A stretch of 42,547 nt of DNA, from positions 1 to 42,547 of IMG/VR virus record IMGVR_UViG_3300031331_000003; one strand, 5' to 3'. This document shows positions 25,060 to 31,779 of the stretch, one piece after another. The stretch comes from a virus. Under the pieces are notes generated by a model. That model did not search any database. It was given only the letters and a program-made list of their open reading frames with translations, and had not been told where the DNA came from. Positions within the stretch are counted from its first letter, which is position 1, and each line of letters begins with the position of its first letter. The position numbers and the translations under genes were made by a program.

Positions 25060-25079
25060 GCAGTCCAATGGTGGACTGC
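25060..25079 (-). terminator. Rho-independent terminator (minus strand)
   Basis: GCAGTCCA (25060-25067) pairs perfectly with TGGACTGC (25072-25079); in the minus direction the stem is followed by TTTTATTC. It lies between the portal-side genes and the scaffold-capsid genes, so it would lower or gate transcription into the capsid block. Confidence 0.55.
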
Positions 25080-25090
25080 TTACAGGCTGT

Positions 25091-25157
25091 TAAATAAGAA
25101 CCCACGACGGAAACTTATTTAGCGAGCCTGCAGGCAAACCGCCAAATGTCGTGGGTT
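25091..25157. other. Intergenic pseudoknot-type element
   Basis: TAAATAAG (25091-25098) pairs with CTTATTTA (25114-25121). The loop between them contains AACCCACGAC (25099-25108), which pairs with GTCGTGGGTT (25148-25157). The two helices cross, as in an H-type pseudoknot, and the intervening part holds the perfect palindrome GCCTGCAGGC. It lies between the KSKAQ small protein and the terminator hairpin. Strand of function is unknown; minus is more likely because the operon runs that way. Confidence 0.4.
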
Positions 25158-25165
25158 TTAAATTA

Positions 25166-25315
25166 TTATTTTCTTCTATTAACTCTTTTTTGAGTTTTCG
25201 GCAAAACTTTTTCCGGTAAATTTTTTATACTTTTTGTTAATAATGCAAATTCTTTAGCTATCTTAGGATGTTTAGCAAACATAAATCTTGATTGAGCTTT
25301 ACTTTTAAATGGCAT
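25166..25315 (-). CDS. KSKAQ-motif small phage protein
   Basis: 49 residues starting MPFKSKAQSRFMFAKHPKIAKEFA, a short conserved phage protein found in many virion operons near the portal or capsid genes (the 'MPFKSKAQ-R-FM-A-HP-IAK-W' type). Basic C-terminus (KTQKRVNRRK). Starts 1 bp after the previous gene. Function unknown in the literature I know; presumed nucleic acid or capsid associated. Confidence 0.6.
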   Translation of the reverse strand: MPFKSKAQSRFMFAKHPKIAKEFALLTKSIKNLPEKVLPKTQKRVNRRK

Positions 25316-25316
25316 A

Positions 25317-25592
25317 CTATTTTTTCTTAATTAACCGAGATGATAAAGCATTCATATATCTAAGTTCAGCCATTCTTCCACAATTCATCCAATACTCCTG
25401 TTGTGTTATACCTGCTACTTGTCCCTCTTGAATATGTCTTTTCCGCATTGTGTAATAATGGACATATCCTTTACTCTCATCAGATAAACTCATTAACCAC
25501 TCTTCCATCAATTTAATATTTACTTTATCCACTATTTTAGGTGAAAATGAGGCAGATAATTTCATTAGTTGTCTTAAAATAAAGTATCTCAT
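25317..25592 (-). CDS. Hypothetical protein downstream of portal
   Basis: 91 residues, helical, mildly basic (MRYFILRQLMKLSASFSPKIVDK...), with the phrase YWMNCGRMAELRYMNALS. Its ATG overlaps the portal stop, so it is coupled to portal translation. Family not recognised. By position it could be a portal-associated or packaging factor. Confidence 0.45.
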   Translation of the reverse strand: MRYFILRQLMKLSASFSPKIVDKVNIKLMEEWLMSLSDESKGYVHYYTMRKRHIQEGQVAGITQQEYWMNCGRMAELRYMNALSSRLIKKK

Positions 25593-27547
25593 ATTTTTGG
25601 TAATTCACCCATTTGAGGTGTATCAGGTTTATTTAAATTAGGCATTCCATCAATTCCCACCTCAGGTTGTTGAGGTTGAGCGTTATATTTTTCCGGACTA
25701 TCACCATACATTTCCATATAATTCTCAAAAAATTTCTCTTCATTAGCCATAAATCTTTGAGGAAATAATTTTGCAGCACCCATAATCTTTTCTGTAGTTT
25801 CAGCCATTTTTAGAGATTTTGTCTTTTGAAATAAATTATCAGTCATTATTCTTACACCATAGTCATATCCATCTAAAAAAGTAGATGTCATTTGAATTAT
25901 TTCTGTCGGTTGTCCAGACATATTCATTTTTTCTTCTTCTACAGATAAACTATATGGTCGTTTTAGTTGAGTTTGGTCTTTAACAATTTGAATTTCCATT
26001 TGTCCTTGTTTTCCATTTGATAAATCAGCCGAAGGTAATCTAAAAGCTTTATAATATTCTTCAATTATTTTATTTCCGTCATCACCAATTACTTCAAGAA
26101 TACGGGGCTGTCCATAATTCATTAAAATATTTATTATTCTAATACGATATTTCTGTAGCCAGAAATCTTTTAACATTGTATAAAAAAGACCTTTTAATTC
26201 TTCGGCTCTTTCGTTGGCTATCACTATCTCTCTGGCAGTGCTTCCTGAACCACTTGCTCCGCTCTGAACGTGGTCAGTTGAATCACTATCCATTCCTTTT
26301 TGTATTTGGCTAAGCATTTCTACCTCAGCATTATTTACTCCATCAATAGGCATTGGAAGAACTTGCGAAATATCTTCAACATAAATCTTAGTATCCCCGT
26401 CCACCCATTCATCTTCAAGATCAAAATTATCTCTATTAACTCGTCCAATTAACATAGGTTTATTAAGTGAACGGTAAGTCTTATCCACCAGAGAATTTAT
26501 AAAAGCATTCTCTACATCTTGCTCCGCCATTAGGATATTTACTAAAGAATTTCCCCAAAAAAACTTAGAATTTGCAAATGGCTCAAATATAGCTTTACTG
26601 AATGGGTATCTTTTTTTTGTCTTCCCCCATAACATTGGAGCATCCAAAAATTTCACTCCGTTCATTATAATCCTATAAGTGTCAGAACTTTTTTCATAAT
26701 ATCTAATTACTTCATATGGTTTTCCTTGTTTTTTAGTTCTTTCTTGCCATTTTTTTAAAAAAAACGTTTTTGTTTCTTCATCATTAAAATGATGTGAACC
26801 ATCTTTAACATATTTAAAATTAACGAAATCTCCGAATTGATATTCTGCGTTGGTCTCATCAAGATAATCTATCCAAGCTATACGCACCTGGTCTTGAATA
26901 TTAGGAACATAAATATCCCAAACAAAGAATGATGTTAAAGGAATATTGACACTTACCGCTTCATCTTGAACATAGGCTTCAATTTCCTCAAATGACACTT
27001 CCCCAGTCGCTGGGTCATAATTAGTAATTCGTTTTATTTTATTTTTAATTCTTATATAATCATCTAATTCAATCTTAGTTCCTTGAATAGCTGTATCCCA
27101 ACCAGCGAAAAACATATCTATTTCAGGATTTTTTTCACCCTCGGTAAACGAACTTTCGGTCAAAAGTTTGACAAATTCAGCTCTTACCACTGACTGTTGA
27201 TTCTTAATATTAGTAGCTATTATAGCAATCTCTGGTGGTTGTTTAGCGATACCAGCAATTAACGCTTTTACTTTATTTCTTGTTGTTGGCGTAAAAACAT
27301 TAGCTTCCCAATCTTCTTTGCCTTGCGAAGCTCTTGACGGAACATACGAATTTGCTCTTTTCTGATTATCGTCTAAAAATTGTTTCAAAGTGCGGTCTTT
27401 TCCTTCCCCGTTTTGATTAAATTCAGCATAACCTTTCTGACAAGTTTCAATCATTATTTCTAAATTATCATAGGTTTGTGCTATGATTTTTAAATCTTTA
27501 TCTGAAGGATTATATTTAATCGCGGGTTTATTTTTTTCATTTAACAC
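25589..27547 (-). CDS. Portal protein
   Basis: 652 residues, placed between terminase and scaffold. Typical podovirus portal phrasing: TLKQFLDDNQKRANSYVPSRASQGKEDWEANVF (clip/wing entry), AFINSLVDKTYRSLNKPMLIG, ASGSGSTAREIVIANERAEELKGLFYTMLKDFWLQ (long stem helices). A Pro/Gln-rich C-terminal tail (PQQPEVGIDGMPNLNKPDTPQ) is a common barrel-tail feature. It forms the dodecameric channel for DNA packaging. Start overlaps the terminase stop by 7 bp. Confidence 0.8.
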   Translation of the reverse strand: MLNEKNKPAIKYNPSDKDLKIIAQTYDNLEIMIETCQKGYAEFNQNGEGKDRTLKQFLDDNQKRANSYVPSRASQGKEDWEANVFTPTTRNKVKALIAGIAKQPPEIAIIATNIKNQQSVVRAEFVKLLTESSFTEGEKNPEIDMFFAGWDTAIQGTKIELDDYIRIKNKIKRITNYDPATGEVSFEEIEAYVQDEAVSVNIPLTSFFVWDIYVPNIQDQVRIAWIDYLDETNAEYQFGDFVNFKYVKDGSHHFNDEETKTFFLKKWQERTKKQGKPYEVIRYYEKSSDTYRIIMNGVKFLDAPMLWGKTKKRYPFSKAIFEPFANSKFFWGNSLVNILMAEQDVENAFINSLVDKTYRSLNKPMLIGRVNRDNFDLEDEWVDGDTKIYVEDISQVLPMPIDGVNNAEVEMLSQIQKGMDSDSTDHVQSGASGSGSTAREIVIANERAEELKGLFYTMLKDFWLQKYRIRIINILMNYGQPRILEVIGDDGNKIIEEYYKAFRLPSADLSNGKQGQMEIQIVKDQTQLKRPYSLSVEEEKMNMSGQPTEIIQMTSTFLDGYDYGVRIMTDNLFQKTKSLKMAETTEKIMGAAKLFPQRFMANEEKFFENYMEMYGDSPEKYNAQPQQPEVGIDGMPNLNKPDTPQMGELPKI

Positions 27548-28776
27548 ATTTTTACATAATTATTTTGTTTTTGTTTTAATCGCATTTTTTCATTGAATAT
27601 TGGTTTTTTTCCAATTTGATGAACTTTCGCTATGCCATTAAATCCATATCTTATAGCGTCTAATGGATTACTCCATTCGTGAATTGTATCATCTGGAACT
27701 TGAATACTTTTTCCTGTTCTTTTATCTTTTGCCCATAAATAATTTCGGTAGGCTTTTATAGTTTTTAAACTTCGTTTTGTGATACTTATTTTTTGATCTT
27801 GAATTACTTGAATACCTTGTAGAATACTACCTTGTCCCTTAGTGGCTCCAATTATTCTTATTCCATAAGAACTTAATTCATCAATGCTCTTTGGCTCAGC
27901 ACTATCAGCTATAACTAATGTTTTTGGCTCAGGTAAATTTTTAATAAAATCCGCTATACTTTTATTGCTTAATTCTTTTTCATATAATTGTTCATCAATT
28001 ATGTATCCTCCGTTATATTCATAAATATCTTCAATCACAGTTGGGTCAACAGAATATCCAAAATCTAATCCTCTACGCCACAATCTTGCCTCAAAAGGTA
28101 TTTTATCAATCTCTTGCCAATTAGTATATATTCTACCCTCAGCTACTCCTAATTGACCTAATCCATAGACTGTCCACCATAACTTATTATCTTTTCGGCT
28201 TTCAATACTATCAATAATTCTTTTATCAAGAACTTCTAAACAATCAAGATAAGTCAAAGTTAAGAAATCGTGGTCAACTCGGTCTTTAATTTCGGTGTAA
28301 TACCAAAACTCTACACTTGGGTTCCAATCCAGCCATATCACCTCTTTCGTTCTAACTTCTAATTGGTCGTAAATCTCATAAGGAATGTTATTAGCCTCAT
28401 TTATGAAAAGAACATCTCTCCTTGGGCCGTGTGCTTTACCTAACTTATCAATAGACACAAACTTTATAATACTTCCAGTTTCAAAACTATATATGTGATT
28501 ACTCTCGTTCCATAGTTCATCTTTCCAATATCCTCTATCCAGCATAATCATCTTAAAATCTCTCATTGCTCCGTCCTTCAAATGAGGATAAGACTCAGAC
28601 ATTATATCAATCTTCTTTCCTTTCGCACTTTGTGCATAATCAATTAACCAAACCAATATAGATATTGTCTTACTGGCAGAAGTTCCACCAGCTACACATC
28701 TAATTCTCTTCCTCAGCTGAAATATCTTCCTCGTTGCTCTGCTGTCCTGAAATTGAAATATCGCTTTTCCCTGCAT
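27541..28776 (-). CDS. terL: Terminase large subunit
   Basis: 411 residues. ATPase motifs: Walker A at residues 30-37 (GGTSASKT, a deviant P-loop with Ser where the canonical Gly stands) and Walker B at 121-128 (DVLFINEA). Nuclease acidic residues in the usual order: Asp238 (RGLDFGYSVDP), Asp291 (VIADSAEP) and Asp373 (WSNPLDAIRYG). This is the PBSX/Terminase_3-like type that packages DNA into the prohead. It overlaps the small subunit by 77 bp; no later ATG precedes the Walker A region, so this start is kept. Confidence 0.85.
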   Translation of the reverse strand: MQGKAIFQFQDSRATRKIFQLRKRIRCVAGGTSASKTISILVWLIDYAQSAKGKKIDIMSESYPHLKDGAMRDFKMIMLDRGYWKDELWNESNHIYSFETGSIIKFVSIDKLGKAHGPRRDVLFINEANNIPYEIYDQLEVRTKEVIWLDWNPSVEFWYYTEIKDRVDHDFLTLTYLDCLEVLDKRIIDSIESRKDNKLWWTVYGLGQLGVAEGRIYTNWQEIDKIPFEARLWRRGLDFGYSVDPTVIEDIYEYNGGYIIDEQLYEKELSNKSIADFIKNLPEPKTLVIADSAEPKSIDELSSYGIRIIGATKGQGSILQGIQVIQDQKISITKRSLKTIKAYRNYLWAKDKRTGKSIQVPDDTIHEWSNPLDAIRYGFNGIAKVHQIGKKPIFNEKMRLKQKQNNYVKMC

Positions 28777-29158
28777 ATATTGGGGTTATTTGTTTTCCGT
28801 CTGACTTAATGTCTAAATTCTTTGCCAACTTAATTACATAATCTAAATACATCTCAATACTTTTTTCTTTCCCTGCTTTTGCGTTTTCTATTAAAACTTT
28901 GAGAATTTCAGGAACTTCTCTTTTTGCTATATTAAGCGACAACTCTAAAATTCTTTTTTGATTTTCCGGCTTGGAACAATGATAATAATAATTAGCAACT
29001 GACATACCATTCCTTTTGGCAAAAACTTCTACTGTTTCATTTCTTAATGGTTGAGGAACTGACTCTCTTTCAATCATTTCATCTATCCAGTTTTTTTTAA
29101 TACTATCAACATTTTCAATTCCTGTTGAGGTTTGTTCTTCGGTTTGATCGTCTATCAT
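28700..29158 (-). CDS. Terminase small subunit
   Basis: 152 residues upstream of and overlapping terL. Residues about 38-80 read as a helix-turn-helix DNA-binding segment (NETVEVFAKRNGMSVANYYYHC), followed by helices (REVPEILKVLIENAKAGKEKSIEMYLDYVIKLA) of the oligomerisation core typical of small terminases. An acidic C-terminal tail follows. It would recognise the packaging site, which I could not locate. Overlaps its upstream neighbour by 4 bp. Confidence 0.65.
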   Translation of the reverse strand: MIDDQTEEQTSTGIENVDSIKKNWIDEMIERESVPQPLRNETVEVFAKRNGMSVANYYYHCSKPENQKRILELSLNIAKREVPEILKVLIENAKAGKEKSIEMYLDYVIKLAKNLDIKSDGKQITPIYAGKSDISISGQQSNEEDISAEEEN

Positions 29159-29367
29159 ATATTTTTTAGTTCTTTATTATTTAAAAATTCTGAACCTTTG
29201 CGAATTATATAATTTTTCAAAGTGTCGGCGATTATTATTCCCTCTTGGAACTTTACACCTTTATCATTTAATATTTTAAATAATTCTTCAGCGATTTTTA
29301 TTGTTCGTTCTTTTAATTTCTTTTCATTCATTTCTTTAAATTGAGTTTCTATCTCAAAAGTATTCAT
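29155..29367 (-). CDS. Hypothetical small protein upstream of terminase
   Basis: 70 residues, charged and helical (MNTFEIETQFKEMNEKKLKERTIK), with no recognised domain. It lies 1 bp from the upstream gene and overlaps the small terminase gene by 4 bp, so it is a tightly coupled member of the leftward operon. Confidence 0.4.
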   Translation of the reverse strand: MNTFEIETQFKEMNEKKLKERTIKIAEELFKILNDKGVKFQEGIIIADTLKNYIIRKGSEFLNNKELKNI

Positions 29368-29368
29368 A

Positions 29369-29845
29369 CTACTCCTCTACTCCCAAAGCATCGGCGACTT
29401 CTAACATTGCTAATTTATTTGTGTAAAATTGAACAGAATATTTACTAAACACTTCTTGTAATTTTGTAAATTTATCTTCGGATAAATTTGCTTCAATTTC
29501 TTTTACTTCTTCTTCTTTAATCGTTTTAAATTCTTTGGCAAGTTTTTCTTTTACTTCGGCTTGATATTTTACATTTTCTTCATCAGCGAATTTCTTTTTT
29601 TCTTCTTCGGTCATTTCTTTGCTTTTTTCTGCAAAAACTACTTGATAAGGTTTAATTAAAGCCATTTGTTTTGCGTTTAATTCAATCATCTGGTCTGTGT
29701 AATTTTTACAACTTTCTTGTAAATCTTTTACAATTCCAGCACAAAGACGAATGTCTTTTAAATTTGCCAAATCTTTTGGCGAAATAGCATCAACAACTGT
29801 TGATAATTCATACATCCTTTGGGATGTTAATTTGAATTTCTTCAT
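29369..29845 (-). CDS. Hypothetical protein, first gene of the leftward operon
   Basis: 158 residues, strongly helical and Lys/Glu-rich; coiled coil about residues 75-125 (EKSKEMTEEEKKKFADEENVKY). The N-terminal half has one Cys pair too far apart for a zinc ribbon. As first gene behind the control region it may be produced early. No family identified. The A-rich leader ATAAAAAAAACCT precedes the ATG. Confidence 0.45.
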   Translation of the reverse strand: MKKFKLTSQRMYELSTVVDAISPKDLANLKDIRLCAGIVKDLQESCKNYTDQMIELNAKQMALIKPYQVVFAEKSKEMTEEEKKKFADEENVKYQAEVKEKLAKEFKTIKEEEVKEIEANLSEDKFTKLQEVFSKYSVQFYTNKLAMLEVADALGVEE

Positions 29846-29860
29846 AGGTTTTTTTTATTT

Positions 29861-29880
29861 CCGCTTAATTGCGGTTTTTA
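29861..29880 (+). terminator. Plus-strand intrinsic terminator
   Basis: CCGC (29861-29864) and GCGG (29871-29874) flank TTAATT, then TTTTTATT. Read rightward this is a small terminator, so it would stop any transcript running out of the leftward arm in the wrong sense. The stem is only 4 bp. Confidence 0.3.
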
Positions 29881-29891
29881 TTATTTTTAAA

Positions 29892-29897
29892 ATTATA
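29892..29897 (-). promoter_or_regulatory. Possible -10 for the leftward operon
   Basis: Minus strand TATAAT follows GGATAG just upstream of the first leftward gene (start 29845). No convincing -35 lies 16-18 bp away (weak A/T only), so this may be an extended or activated promoter, possibly phage-controlled. Confidence 0.3.
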
Positions 29898-30057
29898 CTA
29901 TCCGTTAATGAAATATAATTGTATTCGGCATTTTTTACATCGCCATTGATTATCAAGCGGTTTCTTACATACAGGGTAATGCGTATATTCAATAGCTACA
30001 TTGGACTGGGTCTTGTCCTTGTTTTACTATTACTTCGGTTTTTTTATATTTCCGCAT
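29898..30057 (-). pseudogene. Frameshifted small zinc-ribbon gene
   Basis: Minus-strand ATG at 30057 gives MRKYKKTEVIVKQGQDPVQCSY and then TGA. Skipping one base just before that stop opens EYTHYPVCKKPLDNQWRCKKC and ends at TAG (29898), so one base too many splits a single 53-codon zinc-ribbon gene. It lies between the minus-strand terminator and the first leftward gene. Sequence error, decay or programmed shifting cannot be separated here; the shift site has no obvious slippery pairing. Confidence 0.35.
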
Positions 30058-30088
30058 ATTTTTTACATTCCCGATTTCTATCAAAAAA

Positions 30089-30113
30089 AATAGCGAATTA
30101 AAAAACCGCTATT
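30089..30113 (-). terminator. Rho-independent terminator of the leftward leader
   Basis: AATAGCG (30089-30095) pairs with CGCTATT (30107-30113), and in the minus direction the stem is followed by a run of eight T. It would stop a transcript from the promoter at 30465-30437 about 340 nt after its start, before any known gene. This means a short RNA is made unless termination is overcome. Confidence 0.65.
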
Positions 30114-30179
30114 AAAAAGTTATGTTGTAATTGTAATTTTCCCATACTTTTTTTTAAAAATAAGTTTTACCTTAATTGT

Positions 30180-30207
30180 TTTATATTATTCACCTCCTTT
30201 CTGTCAA
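30180..30207 (-). promoter_or_regulatory. Second leftward promoter with embedded Shine-Dalgarno
   Basis: Minus strand TTGACA (30207-30202), 16-bp spacer, TATAAA (30185-30180). The spacer itself contains AAAGGAGGTG (30200-30191), so the same bases could also be a ribosome site in a longer transcript, though only an 8-codon GTG frame follows. The predicted RNA would be about 80 nt before the terminator at 30089-30113. Confidence 0.35.
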
Positions 30208-30260
30208 AGAAGATTAAATTAACCATCAGCACTGAGTAAAATAAACAAATTCTTATTGAA

Positions 30261-30402
30261 AAAACCAATATAAAATGTTACTAGACACCCCATTCTTTAA
30301 ACAGACGTTCATTGAATTGGGTTGTTTTTGCCTAGCAACCCGCATTACGGGTGGCTAGTAACATTTTAGATTGGTTTTAATTGTAACGAACGTTTGTTTA
30401 AA
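30261..30402 (-). ncRNA. Pseudoknot-type leader RNA
   Basis: Two long helices can form. Bases 30261-30284 pair with 30355-30378 (24 bp, one mismatch); 30296-30313 pair with 30385-30402 (18 bp, one G-U and one A-C). The second helix starts inside the loop of the first and ends outside it, so they cross. The loop also holds GGGTTG (30319-30324) paired with CAACCC (30336-30341) and CACCC with GGGTG. Transcribed leftward from the promoter at 30465, the RNA would end in TTGGTTTTTTC, a stem plus U-run. It may be a stable phage RNA or an antitermination/attenuation leader. Confidence 0.5.
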
Positions 30403-30436
30403 TTTGTTTAAAATAAATAGAGTAAACACCGTAAGT

Positions 30437-30465
30437 ATTATAGCAGGTTTTTAAATACTTGTCAA
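30437..30465 (-). promoter_or_regulatory. Leftward sigma70 promoter (consensus)
   Basis: Minus strand TTGACA (30465-30460), 17-bp spacer, TATAAT (30442-30437), both hexamers perfect. Expected start about 30430, so the structured RNA (30402-30261) is the first thing transcribed. Operator O1 (30489-30508) lies 24 bp upstream. Confidence 0.75.
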
Positions 30466-30488
30466 TAAGGCTAAAAACTAATAATCAC

Positions 30489-30508
30489 AGTGTTAATCCA
30501 CTGACACT
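30489..30508. promoter_or_regulatory. Operator O1 (palindrome)
   Basis: AGTGTTAATCCACTGACACT, a 20-bp imperfect palindrome. It matches O2 and O3 in the consensus AGTGTYARTNNAYTRACACT. It lies 24 bp upstream of the leftward -35, so it may act by repressor cooperation or looping rather than direct blocking. The cognate repressor is not identified in this window. Confidence 0.6.
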
Positions 30509-30676
30509 ATAAGACCTTTTTTTAATTAAAATCGCTTAAATCGCCGTTTTTAAAGAAATAGCTTAACCAAGCTAAAAAACAACCTTTTTACTCACTTTTT
30601 TTAGGTAAAAATAAAGTTTTAAAATAAAATAAAAATTTCATTTTTTGTAATTTTATATCATACCAAACTGGTATGC

Positions 30677-30685
30677 TGTGGATAA
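30677..30685 (-). promoter_or_regulatory. DnaA-box-like motif
   Basis: TGTGGATAA on plus, i.e. TTATCCACA on minus, a perfect match to the bacterial DnaA consensus TTATNCACA. One of four perfect copies, each within 70 bp of a consensus promoter or operator. Confidence 0.4.
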
Positions 30686-30716
30686 GTTTTTCTTTTTGGC
30701 TAATCTTAGCCAACAC

Positions 30717-30752
30717 AGTGTTAGTCCATTAACATGTTAATCTATTGACACT
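30717..30752. promoter_or_regulatory. Operators O2 and O3 (overlapping palindromes)
   Basis: A 36-bp palindrome centred on ATTAACATGTTAAT. It can be read as two 20-bp sites (30717-30736 and 30733-30752) sharing CATG, each matching the O1 consensus at 18 of 20 positions. O3 covers the -35 of the rightward promoter, so repressor bound here would block it. Confidence 0.65.
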
Positions 30753-30773
30753 ATGAGCAGAAAATGGTATAAT
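30745..30773 (+). promoter_or_regulatory. Rightward sigma70 promoter (consensus)
   Basis: TTGACA (30745-30750), 17-bp spacer, TATAAT (30768-30773). It drives the first early gene at 30870 and its -35 lies in O3. The 5' leader (from about 30780) contains three successive hairpins: AGAGG/CCTCT (30789-30803), GAGATAA/TTATCTC (30806-30823) and CCCTC/GAGGG (30827-30851). Confidence 0.8.
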
Positions 30774-30869
30774 ATATATATAGAAAAAAGAGGACTAACC
30801 TCTACGAGATAATCACTTATCTCACACCCTCATTAATTATCCCGACGAGGGAGGGAACACAAAAAAAGT

Positions 30870-31337
30870 ATGAAAACAGGAAAACAATTAGGCTTAACCT
30901 TGGCAGAATGTCAAGAACTAATGCAAGGCAATGTATATCAATATCGCAAGGCGGGTGAAGATATATATAATAACGGATACTATACACGTGGTCGCACTAT
31001 GAATTCCAGACCACACGACGGCGGACATCGTGGCAATGTAGATATTTACATAATTAACGAAAATAAAGAAATAACCACATTATGCTATGATACTACTGCT
31101 CATCGTAGCAATGTAATTCTATCCGCGTTTTTATCAAATAAATTAAAAAATATAAATTATACTATTATTGGCAACTATATCACTAATGGATATTCTACCA
31201 GATTAGGATTATTCTTCTCATATTCAGAGAAACAAATTGAAAAAATGGAAAAAATATCTAACTCTCACACCGATTATATAGGTCAAGAGACAAACAACAG
31301 CTCACGAGACCACTATAACAGAATGACAATGAGATAA
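30870..31337 (+). CDS. First rightward early protein, unknown
   Basis: 155 residues starting MKTGKQLGLTLAECQELM. No membrane helix, no signal and no zinc motif. A central region (HRGNVDIYIINENKEITTLCYD) looks like a small alpha/beta domain, and the C-terminus is polar (HTDYIGQETNNSSRDHYNRMTMR). It is directly under the operator-controlled promoter, so it is likely the earliest-expressed rightward gene and a candidate host-takeover or regulatory protein. Family not recognised. Confidence 0.5.
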   Translation: MKTGKQLGLTLAECQELMQGNVYQYRKAGEDIYNNGYYTRGRTMNSRPHDGGHRGNVDIYIINENKEITTLCYDTTAHRSNVILSAFLSNKLKNINYTIIGNYITNGYSTRLGLFFSYSEKQIEKMEKISNSHTDYIGQETNNSSRDHYNRMTMR

Positions 31338-31341
31338 AAAT

Positions 31342-31449
31342 ATGAAAAAAATCAAACCTCCAATTCAACCCTTATTGAGCAAAAGAGTCCTTTCTCCATA
31401 TTTTCCTTTCAATCCTACCACCTCCAATAATTCAAGAAAATTTATTTAA
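31342..31449 (+). CDS. Short frame of 35 codons, uncertain
   Basis: ATG at 31342, 4 bp after the early gene, encodes a Pro/Ser-rich peptide (MKKIKPPIQPLLSKRVLSPY). Spacing fits an operon, but there is no domain and it may not be expressed. Confidence 0.3.
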   Translation: MKKIKPPIQPLLSKRVLSPYFPFNPTTSNNSRKFI

Positions 31450-31454
31450 ATCAA

Positions 31455-31487
31455 TTTTTTGTAAAATTAAATTTCTTTACAAAAAAA
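31455..31487. terminator. Bidirectional terminator
   Basis: TTTTTTGTAAA pairs with TTTACAAAAAA over a 10-base loop, giving U-runs in both directions. It separates the first early gene unit from the structured region that follows. Confidence 0.5.
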
Positions 31488-31513
31488 TAATAATTAAAAA
31501 TAATCTCTCCACT

Positions 31514-31757
31514 CTGCCGATGACTTCTCGTCGGCAGGAATGGGAAGATATAAGAATACTGATGTGGTATCATACCCACCTCTCGTGTCGCCAGCTCGCT
31601 CCTCGTCTTGTTCTCAAGATTGTATGGTATAACCAAGAGCTGGTCTGCTTCCCAGTGTTTCAATAATAAGAAACTGACTAACCCGAACGACACAACAGGT
31701 CTATCATAACGATAGATGAGACAATAGATAGATAGTTCGGTTAGTTGGTTCACTACC
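31514..31757. ncRNA. Three-domain structured intergenic RNA candidate
   Basis: The 330-bp gene-free stretch is much more GC-rich than its neighbours and folds in three blocks. (1) CTGCCGA (31514-31520) with TCGGCAG (31531-31537). (2) TGGGAAG (31541-31547) with CTTCCCA (31648-31654), enclosing CCAGCTC (31591-31597)/GAGCTGG (31637-31643) and TCTTG/CAAGA (31606-31619). (3) ACTAACCCGAAC (31677-31688) with GTTCGGTTAGT (31735-31745), one bulge, enclosing CTATC/GATAG. A 140-codon minus-strand frame covers it but has no protein-like character. Strand not settled. Confidence 0.4.
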
Positions 31758-31779
31758 TTAATTAACTTAAATATAAAGT

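Noticed and set aside
29861-30113. Origin of replication with iterons in the control region
   Set aside because: TTTGTTTAAA repeats occur but are only two and belong to the crossing helix; no iteron series found.
30261-30402. attP-like core for integration
   Set aside because: The arms would suit one, but no integrase gene is visible and the promoter ahead points to RNA.
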